A stretch of DNA of 64,000 nucleotides from an uncultured Anaerolineae bacterium (GCA_937944445.1 CALDYP010000038.1:46940-110939); one strand, 5' to 3'. Shown: positions 9,739 through 23,046, counted from the stretch's first letter. Numbers and translations are program-made. The notes: a model not told the origin generated them from the sequence alone.

Positions 9739-10278
9739 TTACGTCTCAATCACATCCACAAACGCGATGACACAATCGCCAAACAGCGTCGGCAGCGCCT
9801 CGCTCAGCTCGCGTTGAGCGCTTTCTGCCGCTTCCTCATCAGAGAAGGCAGCCCCTTTTGCGCCACGGATCACCAAGAATTGATCTCGCACGCGCACCGC
9901 AAACTGCTGATGCAGCCCAGCTTCTTCTAGCTGCTGCTCTACCTCGCGCACACGCTGTTTGGGCAGGCGCGTGTAGAGGTAGTACGAACGCTGCGCTTCG
10001 CCCCGCTGCCAATTTGGCACACGCTGTAGCCATACAAACGCCTCATCAAACGATTCCACGACACCCCAATTGCGCAGTTGATGCAGTTCCCAATCTGTCA
10101 CTGGCGCGTCGAATTGTTTCTCGGTAAACGTGAGATACCGACCAGAGAGCAGGTCTTGTACGCGGTTTTCCTCCCAATGGACGACGAACAAGCCGTCAAC
10201 CGTCACAAAGACACGCGAACGCGGGACGGCCACTGAACCATTGATGTCTTCTTCTACCATGACAAGGCTACCTGCCAT
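9739..10278 (-). CDS. hypothetical protein in the ABC exporter run
   Basis: A 179-residue soluble protein with no family I recognise. It has no signal peptide and no membrane segment. It is rich in aromatic and charged residues (HWEENRVQDLLSGRYL, FVWLQRVPNWQ). The C-terminal half alternates short strands and helices, including an EVEQQLEEAGL helix, and could be a ferredoxin-like alpha-beta fold; this is a guess. It sits 41 nt after the second permease gene and 27 nt before the GbsR-like regulator. A role alongside the exporter is suggested by position only. Confidence 0.7.
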   Translation of the reverse strand: MAGSLVMVEEDINGSVAVPRSRVFVTVDGLFVVHWEENRVQDLLSGRYLTFTEKQFDAPVTDWELHQLRNWGVVESFDEAFVWLQRVPNWQRGEAQRSYYLYTRLPKQRVREVEQQLEEAGLHQQFAVRVRDQFLVIRGAKGAAFSDEEAAESAQRELSEALPTLFGDCVIAFVDVIET

Positions 10279-10319
10279 CCTCCGCTGCGTCAGGCTTTGA
10301 TCGTCAGTGTATCTTTAAC

Positions 10320-11534
10320 TTACTCATAGCGCAACGCATCAATCGGGTTGAGGCTGGCCGCGCGATTGGCCGGGTAGATGCCGCTCAAGATGCCCACTGC
10401 CACCGAGATCGCCACCGCCAGCACCACGCTCGTCACTTGCACGCTCACCTGCAAGTCCGGCACGAGCACGCTCACAAAGTTAGCGAGCACAACAGCAATC
10501 GTCACCCCGATTGTGCCGCCCACTACCGACAGCACGACCGCCTCCGTCAGGAACTGAATCAGAATCACCGAACGCTGCGCCCCGACAGCCTTCCGCAGGC
10601 CGATCTCGCGGGTGCGTTCTGTCACTGTGACGAGCATGATGTTCATGATGCCGATCCCGCCCACCACCAGCGAGATGCTGGCGAGCAGCGCAAGGAACAC
10701 CGTCAGCAGGCCGGTGATGTTCCCCAACGTGTCGAGGATCTCTGACTGGGTGAACACGATGAAGTTGTCCTCATCGCGGAAGCCCACATCGCGCGTTTGG
10801 CGCAGCGCCTGCCGAATCTGCGTCACGACCTCCTCGACGGATTCCGCGTCGCGCGCTTGCAGCGTGATGAAGCTCACCGGACGGTCACCGCTCAAGACGC
10901 GCTCGCCTGTGAGGCGCGTTTGGGCCGTCGTAATCGGGACGATCACGCCGTCATCGCTGCCGAACGTGCCCGCGCCGCTTGTCCCCAACACCCCGATGAT
11001 CGTGAAGCGCACATCCGCAATGCGAATCGTCTGGCCGATGGGGAACGTATCCGGGAACAGCGTATCCACCAACCCCTGCTCGACCACCGCCACCCGCGCC
11101 TGCGAGTCCATATCCCGCTGATCGAAAAAGCGCCCAACGACCACCTCACGGTTGAACAGCTCAAGGTAGATCGGCGTCACCCCTTGAATCGTCGCGCTGA
11201 TTTCACGGCTGCCTGCCTTGACCGTGCGATTGTTGAGGTTGCGCTGCGGCATCACGATGAGCGCGTCCGGCACGCGCGCGGGGTCGCTCAGCGTGTTGAC
11301 GTCAACGCGCGTGAGCGGGCGAAACGTCCCACGGGCGTCTGTCCCGCCGATCACAAACACGAGGTTCACCCCCACGCTGGAAAACTGCGCTTTGACGAAC
11401 GTCTCGAACGCCTGCCCGACGCTCACCAGAATGATGACCGCGGCCACGCCAATCGTCACCCCCAGCATCGTGAGGCCGCTGCGGAGTTTGTTGCTCGCTA
11501 AGTTGACAAATGCCACCCGCAGGTTATCAAGCAT
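10320..11534 (-). CDS. MacB-like ABC transporter permease (second copy)
   Basis: A 404-residue permease of the MacB/FtsX type. It has one N-terminal membrane helix (LTMLGVTIGVAAVIILVSVGQ), a large MacB_PCD extracytoplasmic domain (about 45-250) and three C-terminal helices. The first of these runs into GGIGIMNIMLVTVTERTREIGLRKAVGA, the conserved FtsX signature. It lies 6 nt after a homologous permease gene, and the pair probably forms a heterodimer with the upstream ATPase. In this family the transporter works as a mechanotransmitter or exporter for peptides, antibiotics or lipoproteins. The substrate is unknown. Confidence 0.9.
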   Translation of the reverse strand: MLDNLRVAFVNLASNKLRSGLTMLGVTIGVAAVIILVSVGQAFETFVKAQFSSVGVNLVFVIGGTDARGTFRPLTRVDVNTLSDPARVPDALIVMPQRNLNNRTVKAGSREISATIQGVTPIYLELFNREVVVGRFFDQRDMDSQARVAVVEQGLVDTLFPDTFPIGQTIRIADVRFTIIGVLGTSGAGTFGSDDGVIVPITTAQTRLTGERVLSGDRPVSFITLQARDAESVEEVVTQIRQALRQTRDVGFRDEDNFIVFTQSEILDTLGNITGLLTVFLALLASISLVVGGIGIMNIMLVTVTERTREIGLRKAVGAQRSVILIQFLTEAVVLSVVGGTIGVTIAVVLANFVSVLVPDLQVSVQVTSVVLAVAISVAVGILSGIYPANRAASLNPIDALRYE

Positions 11535-11540
11535 CTCGTT

Positions 11541-12772
11541 TTACTCAAACCGCAGCGCGTCGATCGGGCGCATGTTGGCCGCCCGCCGCGCTGGATAGTA
11601 GCCGAAAAACACGCCCACGAACGTGCTCACCACCGTCGCCAGCACGACCGCATCGGCTGACAGCGTGATCGTGAGCTGCGGGATCAACGCAGTGCCGATG
11701 GCCGCGGCTACCCCGCCCAGCACGATCCCAAAGAAGCCGCCGACCAACGACAGCAGCACGCTCTCGATCAAGAACTGGTTGAGGATGTCGCTGGCGCGCG
11801 CCCCCAGCGCCTTGCGCAGGCCGATCTCGCGGGTGCGCTCCGTCACGCTCACCAGCATGATGTTCATGATGCCGATCCCGCCCACTAGCAGCGAGATGCC
11901 CGCGATCATCGCAAGGAACACCGTCAGCACCCCGCTCACTTGGTTCACGATCCCTAAGATGTCGCTCGGCGTCGTGATGCGGAAGTCCTGCTCATCAGCA
12001 AAGACGACGCCGTGCGCCTCGCTCAGGAACTGCGTGATTTCTTCAACCGCGCTGGGCAGTTCGGCCTCGCTGCGCGCTTGAGCGTAGATAGTCGTGACGC
12101 GGAAGCTGCCGTCCGGCGTGCGCGCGTTGTCGAGGCGGCTTTGCGCCGTCGTGATCGGCACGAGCACCACGTTGTCCTCGCTGATGAACGTCCCGCCGCG
12201 CTCCGTCAGCACGCCGATCACGGTAAAGCTGCGCTGGTTTAAGCGGATCGTCTCACCCACGGGGTTGAAGTCGCGGCTGCCATACAGACGCTCGACAACG
12301 TCAAGGCCGAGCAAGGCCACACGCGCTGCGTCCGCTACGTGCTGCGGCGTGATGAACTCGCCCACGCTCACCGCCCAATTGCGCACCGTGCCGTAGTTGT
12401 CGCTCACCCCGCGGATGGTGGTCGTCGTGTTGTTCGTGCGCGCCACCACCTGCCCAAACAACTGATATTCCGCAGCGACGGCTACAACGCTGGGCGCGAC
12501 GCCCGGGCGCAGCAGCGTTTGCGCCTCGCGGCTGGTCAGCGGGGCGATTCGGTCGCGCGTTGGACTGCGCGGCGCAGCCGACGTCACTTGCAGGATGTTC
12601 GACCCCAGCGCGTTGAACTCACTGGCGATGAAGGCCTCCACCGCGCGCCCCAAGCTCACGAGGCCGATCACCGCGCCCACGCCGATGATGATCCCTAACG
12701 TCGTCAGCACCGAGCGCAGGCGATTGATCAACAAGCTTTCAACCGCCACGCGGAAGGTCTGTGCCAAGTCCA

Positions 12773-12773
<1 letters not shown>
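11541..12773 (-). CDS. MacB-like ABC transporter permease (first copy)
   Basis: A 410-residue MacB/FtsX-type permease with the same plan as its downstream neighbour: an N-terminal helix (SVLTTLGIIIGVGAVIGLVSLG), a periplasmic-core-like domain and a C-terminal three-helix unit containing GGIGIMNIMLVSVTERTREIGLRKALGA. The start is GTG, overlapping the ATPase stop by one base (TAGTG), so the two are translationally coupled. The C-terminal GYYPARRAANMRPIDALRFE tail is typical of the family. The two permeases are clear paralogues but diverged enough to suggest an obligate heterodimer. Confidence 0.91.
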
Positions 12774-13576
<803 letters not shown>

Positions 13577-15220
13577 TTAGTTGAAGAATCCCCCTATGCC
13601 CTCTGTGCCGCGCGGCAGCAGCACGACGACATCGCCCGGGGTCACCCCACTGACGATCTCCGATTCAACGTCGTTGCGCCGCCCCAACAGCACCAACGTC
13701 TCTACGAGGCGGCCATCTGGCTGCCGCACCACGACAAAGGCATTTTGTGTCAGCGGGTCGATGCGGATGAAGCGGTTCGGCACGAGCATCACCTCTGGCC
13801 GCTGGTCGATGATGATGTTGGCTGTCACGCTCATTCCGGCGCGGATGGGCGCATCCGTTGGGTCGAGACGGATGCGCACGGTGTACGTCACTAGTTGGCC
13901 AATGCGCACCGGCGTAAACGCCACGCGCTCCACAACGCCCGTGACCACCGCATCGGGCAGCGCGTCGACGAGGACTTCAACGCGCTGCCCCGCCGCCACG
14001 TTGACAACGTCGGTCTCATCAAGCGGCAGATCGATCAAAAACTGTTCGTTATCCACCAAGAGCACTGCCACCCCCTGCGGCGGCACATCGCCCACGCGCA
14101 GGTTGTTCTGCGCGATGACCCCATCAAACGGCGCGCGCAGCTCAGCATTCGCCAGCGATTGACGCGCCTGCTTCAGCGCGTTCTCCGCCAGCCGCACGCT
14201 CAACTCTGCTTGGGCCAGATCCATCTCAGACGCGCCGTTCAACAGCCGATCCAACGCTATCTGCGCCTGCACGATGGAGGCGTTGGCCGCCGCAATCGCG
14301 CCGCTGTCCGGGCCGCGGTTGAGGGTCGCTTGATAGCGCAGCTCAGCCACTTCGGCGTTAGTCTCTGCTGCACCCAAACGGCCCTCGATGGCCTGCCGCT
14401 GCTGCTCGATCTGCGCAATCGACGCCTGCGCCTGCTGAAGGGTAATCTGCGAGATGTTGCTGCTCAGTTGAGCGTTGAACTGGTCGATGCCGCGGTTGAT
14501 GTCGCCGGCAATGTCGCGCAGCTCGTCTGGCAGCGCCGACGGGTCTACGTTGGGCAGGATGTTCAAGTTCAGCACAAAATCGCCCAAGTCGGGCGGCGTC
14601 AAGGCGTCGCGCTGAAGCTGAAGCTGGTAGAACTGGTTGCGCGCCAGCTCAGACTGCATCCGCGCGATCTCACGCTGCTGAGCAGTCGGTGCGGTCGACG
14701 CTGCCGCAAAGTACTGTGCGCGCGCCGCCGCCAGCGCCGCCTCCGCCGCGGCAATGTCCACCTCGCGCGCCGGGGTCAGCAGCGCCTCATACGCCGACTG
14801 CTGAACTTGCAGCGCAATCTCGGCGTTGTCGATGATCTGCTGGAAGTCGCTCGTGTCCAGCCGCGCGATGAGGTCCCCCGCACTCACGCGCTGCCCCGCT
14901 GTCGCGTAGATCTCCGCCACAGGGCCGAAGCTGCCAAACGTCAGCGGCACTTGGCGCACGGGCTGGATCGCCCCCGACCCCGTAACGGTCACAGTCAGAT
15001 CGTCCACGCGCACCGTCGTTTGATCGACGATCAACGCTTGGAGGCGCTCTTCAGTGCGCTGCTGCGGGTTATCACTGACCACCTCACCCACGCGGATCCC
15101 CAGCGCCACCAGCACCAAAATCGGCACGTACAGCAAAAAGCGCACCGCTCGCCAGCGAATCCGAGCGATAAGCAGACGGTACATCACATATCCCACAACG
15201 ACGAAAATCAGCGCGTTCAT
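13577..15220 (-). CDS. HlyD-family (MacA-like) membrane-fusion adaptor, second of two
   Basis: A 547-residue adaptor. It has two predicted N-terminal membrane helices (ALIFVVVGYVMYRLL and LLYVPILVLVALGI). The first barrel-sandwich half follows (SGAIQPVRQVPLTFGSFGPV, AGQRVSAGDLIARL), then a long coiled-coil hairpin rich in Ala/Gln (about 160-340), then the returning half (LRAPFDGVIAQNNLRVGD) and beta-barrel domains. The ATG at 15220 lies 5 nt after the upstream stop, with GGGGG 11 nt before it. An in-frame ATG 42 nt upstream would overlap the preceding gene and is less likely. It abuts the ATPase gene. Two adaptors in one exporter operon are unusual. Confidence 0.88.
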   Translation of the reverse strand: MNALIFVVVGYVMYRLLIARIRWRAVRFLLYVPILVLVALGIRVGEVVSDNPQQRTEERLQALIVDQTTVRVDDLTVTVTGSGAIQPVRQVPLTFGSFGPVAEIYATAGQRVSAGDLIARLDTSDFQQIIDNAEIALQVQQSAYEALLTPAREVDIAAAEAALAAARAQYFAAASTAPTAQQREIARMQSELARNQFYQLQLQRDALTPPDLGDFVLNLNILPNVDPSALPDELRDIAGDINRGIDQFNAQLSSNISQITLQQAQASIAQIEQQRQAIEGRLGAAETNAEVAELRYQATLNRGPDSGAIAAANASIVQAQIALDRLLNGASEMDLAQAELSVRLAENALKQARQSLANAELRAPFDGVIAQNNLRVGDVPPQGVAVLLVDNEQFLIDLPLDETDVVNVAAGQRVEVLVDALPDAVVTGVVERVAFTPVRIGQLVTYTVRIRLDPTDAPIRAGMSVTANIIIDQRPEVMLVPNRFIRIDPLTQNAFVVVRQPDGRLVETLVLLGRRNDVESEIVSGVTPGDVVVLLPRGTEGIGGFFN

Positions 15221-15227
15221 GCTCAGC

Positions 15228-16604
15228 TCAGCCCCCGATAAACTCATTGAGGCCGCGCCCACCCAGCGTCAGCGCGATCAAGTCGCCTTCGCTCAGCCCA
15301 GCCACGACCTCGCTCATGTCCTGCCCTTGCAAACCCAGCCTGATCGGAACCTCACGGATGGTCAAGTCTGGTTGAATGAGGTTGACGAACGCTTGCCCAG
15401 TGAAACGATCCAACCGAATGTAAGCGTTCGGGATGGCCAGCGTATCGGTGCGCTCTCGGACGATGATCGTCGCATCTGCCGTCATCCCCACGCGCGCCCG
15501 CGGGTCGTCGCTCACGAGTTCGATCTCCACGTCGTATGAGACGATCCCGCCTGTGGTGACGCCCACATCAGCAATGCGCGTCACTCGCGCCTCAAGCAGG
15601 TTGTCCGGCAGCGCGTCCAACCGCACACGAACGAGCATCCCGACTTCAATCAAGCGGATGTCAATTTCATCCACCTGCACCACCAAGCTCAACGGCGACA
15701 CGTCCACAAGCGTTGCCACCGGGAAGTTGGGCGCGACCACCGCCCCCACTTCAGCGTTGAGCGCACCGATCACCCCGTCAAACGGCGCGAACAAGTTCGT
15801 GCGCTGGAGGGCCAGCTCCGCTTGGCGCACCTGCGCCTCGGCGCGGTCGATCTGTGCCTGCGCGCCCTCGATCTGAACCTGCGACGGGCCAGCCAGCACG
15901 CGCTCTAGCTCGCGCTCCGCCTGCACCAAGCGCGCAAACGCTGCGCCGGACTGCGCCCGTGTCGCGCTGCCGCTGGTGAGCGCTTCGAGCTGTAGGCGGG
16001 CGATTTCTAAATTGAAAGAGGCTTCGCCTGCCCGTGCCGCGAGGATGTCATATTGGCCGGGGGGCGCGGTGTCGCGCGCGGCGATCGCGTCGTTGTACGT
16101 GCGCTGCGCCTGCTCATAGGCCAACTGCGCGGCTGTGATGTCCTGCGGCTGAACCGCGTTCCCCACGCTGAAGTAAGCCCCGCGCGCGCTGGCAACCGCC
16201 GCCTCCGCTAATCGGATCTGATCCTCACTAGGTTGAAGCAGCGTTTGCAGCGCCATCTCAGCCTGTTCCAGCGCCAGCAGCGCCTGTTCGTAGGCCAGCT
16301 CTTGCGCAGTGCTGTCCAGCTTCATGAGCAAGTCGCCCGCCAGCACGTAATCATCACGTTGGACGAACACCTGCGCGACTCGCCCTGACTGCAAAAAGCT
16401 GAGGCTGGCCTCTTGATCCGCCGCCAGCGCGCCAATCGCGCTGACCGTGAGCGCCACCGTGCCGCGCTGCACCTGATACACTTGCAAATTGTTGAGAAGC
16501 TGCTCCGAGATGCCGCTTGGGGCTGGGCGCGCGCTCAAAAACACCGCCAGCGGTAGGCCTATGACGAGCAGCAGTTGAATGAAAAGCGTGCGACGAACTG
16601 ACAT
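15228..16604 (-). CDS. HlyD-family (MacA-like) membrane-fusion adaptor, first of two
   Basis: A 458-residue adaptor with one N-terminal membrane helix (TLFIQLLLVIGLPLAVFLS), a split biotinyl-lipoyl-like domain (SFLQSGRVAQVFVQRDDYV and NLFAPFDGVIGALNAEVG), a central coiled-coil hairpin and C-terminal beta-barrel domains. The ATG at 16604 (MSVRRTLF) is preferred over an in-frame TTG 30 nt upstream because it leaves a short basic segment before the membrane helix. It is the first gene of the exporter operon, with a TATAAT about 36 nt upstream. The neighbour to its other side is rex, divergently oriented. Confidence 0.88.
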   Translation of the reverse strand: MSVRRTLFIQLLLVIGLPLAVFLSARPAPSGISEQLLNNLQVYQVQRGTVALTVSAIGALAADQEASLSFLQSGRVAQVFVQRDDYVLAGDLLMKLDSTAQELAYEQALLALEQAEMALQTLLQPSEDQIRLAEAAVASARGAYFSVGNAVQPQDITAAQLAYEQAQRTYNDAIAARDTAPPGQYDILAARAGEASFNLEIARLQLEALTSGSATRAQSGAAFARLVQAERELERVLAGPSQVQIEGAQAQIDRAEAQVRQAELALQRTNLFAPFDGVIGALNAEVGAVVAPNFPVATLVDVSPLSLVVQVDEIDIRLIEVGMLVRVRLDALPDNLLEARVTRIADVGVTTGGIVSYDVEIELVSDDPRARVGMTADATIIVRERTDTLAIPNAYIRLDRFTGQAFVNLIQPDLTIREVPIRLGLQGQDMSEVVAGLSEGDLIALTLGGRGLNEFIGG

Positions 16605-16639
16605 GTTTTCAAAGGCTTGTGTCTTTTTTAACAATATAC

Positions 16640-16645
16640 ATTATA
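16640..16645 (-). promoter_or_regulatory. -10 box of the ABC exporter operon
   Basis: A perfect TATAAT on the minus strand lies 36 nt before the first adaptor's ATG, in the 115-nt rex/adaptor divergent gap. No convincing -35 was seen at 17 nt. Confidence 0.5.
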
Positions 16646-16719
16646 GTAGAATTCATTAGCTGGGGAGCATACGCTCAATAAATGTTCATTCGACTCGCTC
16701 TCATTGTAAGGGTTGCGTT

Positions 16720-17352
16720 ATGCCGTTAAAGCAGACCAACAGCATTCCTGATATTGTTATTGGGCGCTTGCCACTCTACCTCAGAGCGTTGACGCGCCTT
16801 CAGCAAGAAGGGCGCGAGGTCACGTCATCGCACGAGCTGGGGCGCAAACTCGGCATCAGTTCCGCGCAAATTCGCAAAGACCTATCGCACTTTGGCGGCT
16901 TCGGCAAGCAAGGAACTGGCTATCAAATCGAATACCTTGTGAACAAGCTGCGAACGGTGATGCAGGTCAACCAAGAGTGGCACGTGGCGTTGGTCGGCGC
17001 GGGCAACCTCGGCAGCGCCATTCTGCACTATCGCGGCTTTGCAGATCGCGGCTTTCGCATCGCATGGGTGTTCGACAGCGATCCAGCCAAGATCGGGGCG
17101 CACATCGGCGGCCTGACCGTTCAGCCCCTTGAAGAGCTAGCGCAAACGATCAAAGAGAACCAAGCCAAGCTCGCCATGATCGCCGTGCCCGCTGAACACG
17201 CGCAATCTGTCGCGAACATGCTAGTGGAGGCCGGCGTGCAGGCCATCCTCAACTACGCTCCGATCAACATCAACGTGCCCGATCATGTCATGGTGCAGTA
17301 CATCGACCCAGTCGTGCACCTCCAGCACATGACTTTTTACTTGAAGGATTAG
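16720..17352 (+). CDS. rex: redox-sensing transcriptional repressor Rex
   Basis: NADH/NAD+-responsive repressor of fermentation and respiration genes. The 210 residues begin with the Rex winged helix ([14 protein letters not shown], then [23 protein letters not shown]). They continue into a Rossmann domain with GAGNLG at 93-98 and end with the domain-swap helix region. An AAGG ribosome-binding site lies 9 nt before the ATG. It is transcribed divergently from the exporter operon and convergently with mreB. Full length and confident. Confidence 0.97.
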   Translation: MPLKQTNSIPDIVIGRLPLYLRALTRLQQEGREVTSSHELGRKLGISSAQIRKDLSHFGGFGKQGTGYQIEYLVNKLRTVMQVNQEWHVALVGAGNLGSAILHYRGFADRGFRIAWVFDSDPAKIGAHIGGLTVQPLEELAQTIKENQAKLAMIAVPAEHAQSVANMLVEAGVQAILNYAPININVPDHVMVQYIDPVVHLQHMTFYLKD

Positions 17353-17392
17353 CCCCAAGAACGGCACCCTGCGCAAGCCCAATGACTGCGGG

Positions 17393-18424
17393 CTACCCCT
17401 TCAGGATGCTGGCCTGCGCCATGCGCCGCAGCAGCGCCGGGTTGTCCAGCGAGCGGCCCGCCCCTGTCGCCACAGCGATCATCGGGTTGTCTGCGCGGTA
17501 CACGTGCACGCCGGTCTCGCGCGTCAGGTAGGTGTCGATGCCGCGCAGCAGCGCCCCGCCCCCCGTGAGCATGATCCCGCGGTCGTAGATGTCCGAGGCC
17601 AGCTCAGGCGGCGTGTTTGCGAGCACGTTCTTGGCCACTTTTGCAATCTGCTTCAGCACATCCTCCAGCGCTTCTACCACTTCACTCGTCGTAATCGGCA
17701 CGCTCTGCGGCAGCCCGTTGGCGATGTTGCGCCCCTGCACCTCGGTTGTCAGTTCCTGCGCCTGTGGCACAGCCGCCCCCACCTGAATCTTGACCGACTC
17801 GGCGCTAGGCAGGCCAATCGCAAGGTTGTACTTGGCGCGCACGTAGGCTTGAATGGCTTCATCAAGGCGAATGCCACCCACGCGCCCACTCTCAGCGCGG
17901 ATGATGTTACTCATCGTGATGACGGCTGCCTCGGTGATGCCGCCGCCGATGTTCACCACCATGTCCCCGGCGGGGGTGTTCACAGGCACACCCGCGCCGA
18001 TGGCCGCCGCCAACGGCTCGTAGATCAAGAACACCTCGCGCGCGCCTGCGGCCAGCGCCGCCTCGTGCACCGCGCGCTTCTCCACGCTCGTCACGCCATA
18101 CGGCACGCTGATCATCACCGTGGGCTTGAAGAAGTTCAAGCGGCTGGCGACTTTGCTGAAGAAGTACTCCAACATCTTCTCAGTGATTTCATAGTCGGCG
18201 ATCACGCCGTTTTGCAGCGGGCGGACGATCTGAATCGCTTCATCGTCCACGCGGCCCATCATCTCGCGCGCGGGCTGCCCCAGTTCAATGATGCGCTCGT
18301 CGCCGTCCTCGCCTATCTCAACCGCCACCAGCGACGGCTCTTGCAGCACGATCTGTCCGTTCTCGTAGATCAGCACGTTCACCGTGCCTAGATCGACGCC
18401 CAACCTCTTTGAAAACAACCCCAT
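17393..18424 (-). CDS. mreB: MreB-like rod-shape actin homologue (variant)
   Basis: A 343-residue actin-fold filament protein that positions cell-wall synthesis in the MreB family. Phosphate loop 1 reads GVDLGTVNVLIY (residues 9-20), with TVN in place of TAN. The putative catalytic glutamate is E136 (IYEPLAAAIGAG). Phosphate loop 2 reads NIGGGITE with N158 where the family has D. The C-terminal GIMLTGGGALLRGID is intact. The amphipathic N-terminus MGLFSKRLG fits membrane binding. It follows the ATP synthase terminator and converges with rex. The Asp-to-Asn change is odd for an ATPase and may mark a specialised paralogue. Confidence 0.9.
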   Translation of the reverse strand: MGLFSKRLGVDLGTVNVLIYENGQIVLQEPSLVAVEIGEDGDERIIELGQPAREMMGRVDDEAIQIVRPLQNGVIADYEITEKMLEYFFSKVASRLNFFKPTVMISVPYGVTSVEKRAVHEAALAAGAREVFLIYEPLAAAIGAGVPVNTPAGDMVVNIGGGITEAAVITMSNIIRAESGRVGGIRLDEAIQAYVRAKYNLAIGLPSAESVKIQVGAAVPQAQELTTEVQGRNIANGLPQSVPITTSEVVEALEDVLKQIAKVAKNVLANTPPELASDIYDRGIMLTGGGALLRGIDTYLTRETGVHVYRADNPMIAVATGAGRSLDNPALLRRMAQASILKG

Positions 18425-18515
18425 AACGACTTTCCACCGTTTGATCTCTCGGCTGCCGCGTTCAGTTATACACCAGTTGAGGGCAAATGAACATGATGGC
18501 CGCCCTGTGCCAACA

Positions 18516-18542
18516 ACAAAAAGGCGCTCCTTATAGAGCGCC
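18516..18542 (-). terminator. rho-independent terminator of the atpAGDC operon
   Basis: A 7-bp GC stem (GGCGCTC/GAGCGCC) with a 6-nt loop is followed on the minus strand by TTTTTG. It lies 35 nt beyond the atpC stop and upstream of mreB. Confidence 0.85.
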
Positions 18543-18577
18543 CTCGTCGATTCGCTGCGGTTAGGTTTGCTTGTTGT

Positions 18578-19018
18578 TTATTCCTCCTCGTCCAAAATGC
18601 GCAGTTTGACGCCGCCCTGCTGCATTTTGCGCGAGAGTTTGAGCGCCAGCTCAGCCTTGCGCAGCTCCAGCGCGGCCTCACGGTTGCGCTCTTTGACGCC
18701 AGACGCCATCAGAGCCAACGCGCGCTTGCGGGCTTCCTCCGCCGCCGCAACGCTGATGTTCTTCTCGTTCTCAGCCGTGTCGGCCAAGACGACGACTTTA
18801 TCCGGCCGCACATCTACCACGCCACCGTAGATGGCAAAACGCTCTTCAGCGTTGCCCTTGCGCACGACCATCTCACCAAAGCCAAGCGTCGTCAGCACTG
18901 GCGCGTGCCGTGGCAAGATGCCCATCTCACCCTCCACTGCCGGCACGATCACGATGTCCGCTTCTGGTTCCTCAAACAGCTTACGCTCTTGTGATACCAG
19001 CTCCACATGAATTGGCAT
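18578..19018 (-). CDS. atpC: ATP synthase F1 subunit epsilon
   Basis: Epsilon subunit of the F1 rotor stalk, which couples c-ring rotation to the catalytic hexamer. The 146 residues show the N-terminal beta-sandwich (PIHVELVSQERKLFE, GEMGILPRHAPVLTTL) and a C-terminal helical hairpin that is longer and more basic than the E. coli one. A strong AAAGGAGG ribosome-binding site precedes the ATG. It is the last gene of atpAGDC, 12 nt after atpD, and is followed by a terminator. Confidence 0.95.
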   Translation of the reverse strand: MPIHVELVSQERKLFEEPEADIVIVPAVEGEMGILPRHAPVLTTLGFGEMVVRKGNAEERFAIYGGVVDVRPDKVVVLADTAENEKNISVAAAEEARKRALALMASGVKERNREAALELRKAELALKLSRKMQQGGVKLRILDEEE

Positions 19019-19030
19019 CGCTGGCCTCCT

Positions 19031-20479
<1,449 letters not shown>

Positions 20480-20497
20480 CTATAAAGCGTTGAACCG

Positions 20498-21460
20498 TTA
20501 CGATTCGCCCACTGCCGAAAGCGCAGCGCTGCTCTTCAACAGGTTGTCTGCGGCGCTCTCAATGGCGCTTTGCAGCGCGTTCGCGCCGCCCACGATGTCC
20601 AAAATTTCGCTAGTGATCGCCGCTTGGCGCGCTTTGTTGTAGTCCAACGTCAGATCCGCCACAAGCTGCGTCGCGTTGTCGGTCGCGTTGCGCATGGCGG
20701 CCATGCGCGCAGCGTGCTCGCTTGACTGGCTCTCGAGCAGCGCCTGATACAGCTGCAGCTCAGTGAAGCGCGGCACAATCTCGTCCAGCACCGCTGCCGC
20801 GTTCGGCTCGTACTCGTAGCTCAGCACGCCTTCGGTGACCTCTGGCATCTCTTTCACGAGGTCACTGGCGACGCGGTTCGCGTGGGCGTCGGTGCTCAAC
20901 GGCAGCCACACGCGCACGACTGGGCGCTGTGTCAACAAATTGATGAAGTCCGTGTAGGCGATCACCACCTCATCGACTTCGCCGCTCATGAAAGCGTCAA
21001 TCGCCAAGTTGGAGATAGGCGCAATCGTGCCGATGGTCGGCTCAGCCGGCAGGTCGCTGAACTCGGCCACGACGTTCGCGCGGCTGCGGATGAGCGAATC
21101 GCGCCCCTTGCGCCCGACAGCGATGTACTGCACCGGCTTGCCGATGCGGTCTTCAAAGCGCTCGGCCACGCGCAGCACGTTCGTGTTGTAAGAGCCTGCC
21201 AAACCGCGATCCGAGGTGATGACGACGATCATCACCTGACGGATTTCTTGACGGGCGGTCAGCAGTGGGTGCGAGGTCGTTCCGGCGCGCTGCAAGTTGA
21301 CGAGGATTTCCCACGCCTTGTCAGCGTAGGCGCGGCTGGCGAGCGTGCGCGCTTGGGCGCGGCGCACGCGCGACGCCGACACAGCTTCCAGCGCGCGCGT
21401 GATCTGCGAGATGTTCTTCACGCTTTTGATGCGATTGCGTACTTCTTTCAACGGTGGCAT
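20498..21460 (-). CDS. atpG: ATP synthase F1 subunit gamma
   Basis: Central rotor shaft, 320 residues, somewhat longer than the usual 285-295. The N-terminal helix reads LKEVRNRIKSVKNISQITRAL, here cited only for its conserved RI-SV-N--QIT pattern. The C-terminal helix has MRNATDNATQLVADLTLDYNKARQA, a recognisable family signature. The central TSDRGLAGSYNTNV segment is also conserved. An AAAGGAG ribosome-binding site lies 7 nt before the ATG. It sits between atpA and atpD as in most bacteria. Confidence 0.95.
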   Translation of the reverse strand: MPPLKEVRNRIKSVKNISQITRALEAVSASRVRRAQARTLASRAYADKAWEILVNLQRAGTTSHPLLTARQEIRQVMIVVITSDRGLAGSYNTNVLRVAERFEDRIGKPVQYIAVGRKGRDSLIRSRANVVAEFSDLPAEPTIGTIAPISNLAIDAFMSGEVDEVVIAYTDFINLLTQRPVVRVWLPLSTDAHANRVASDLVKEMPEVTEGVLSYEYEPNAAAVLDEIVPRFTELQLYQALLESQSSEHAARMAAMRNATDNATQLVADLTLDYNKARQAAITSEILDIVGGANALQSAIESAADNLLKSSAALSAVGES

Positions 21461-21489
21461 GTCACGTCTCCTTTATGAATGCGCAGACG

Positions 21490-22992
<1,503 letters not shown>

Positions 22993-23040
22993 CTGTGGCT
23001 CCTTTGTGATAATTGACTGCGTGTGTTACGGTGTCTCTCA

Positions 23041-23046
23041 ATTATA
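23041..23046 (-). promoter_or_regulatory. -10 box of atpAGDC
   Basis: A perfect TATAAT on the minus strand, 49 nt upstream of the atpA ATG. The -35 region is not consensus and is overlapped by an inverted repeat, which suggests activator or repressor control. Confidence 0.5.

Noticed and set aside
13895..15241. Long plus-strand frame opposite the second HlyD adaptor
   Set aside because: It mirrors a well-supported adaptor gene, has no family features and is His/Arg-rich, as expected for the complement of a GC-rich gene.
17353..17392. Short GGGCT/AGCCC hairpin between rex and mreB
   Set aside because: Five base pairs with a nine-nt loop and no T run on either strand, so not a credible terminator.
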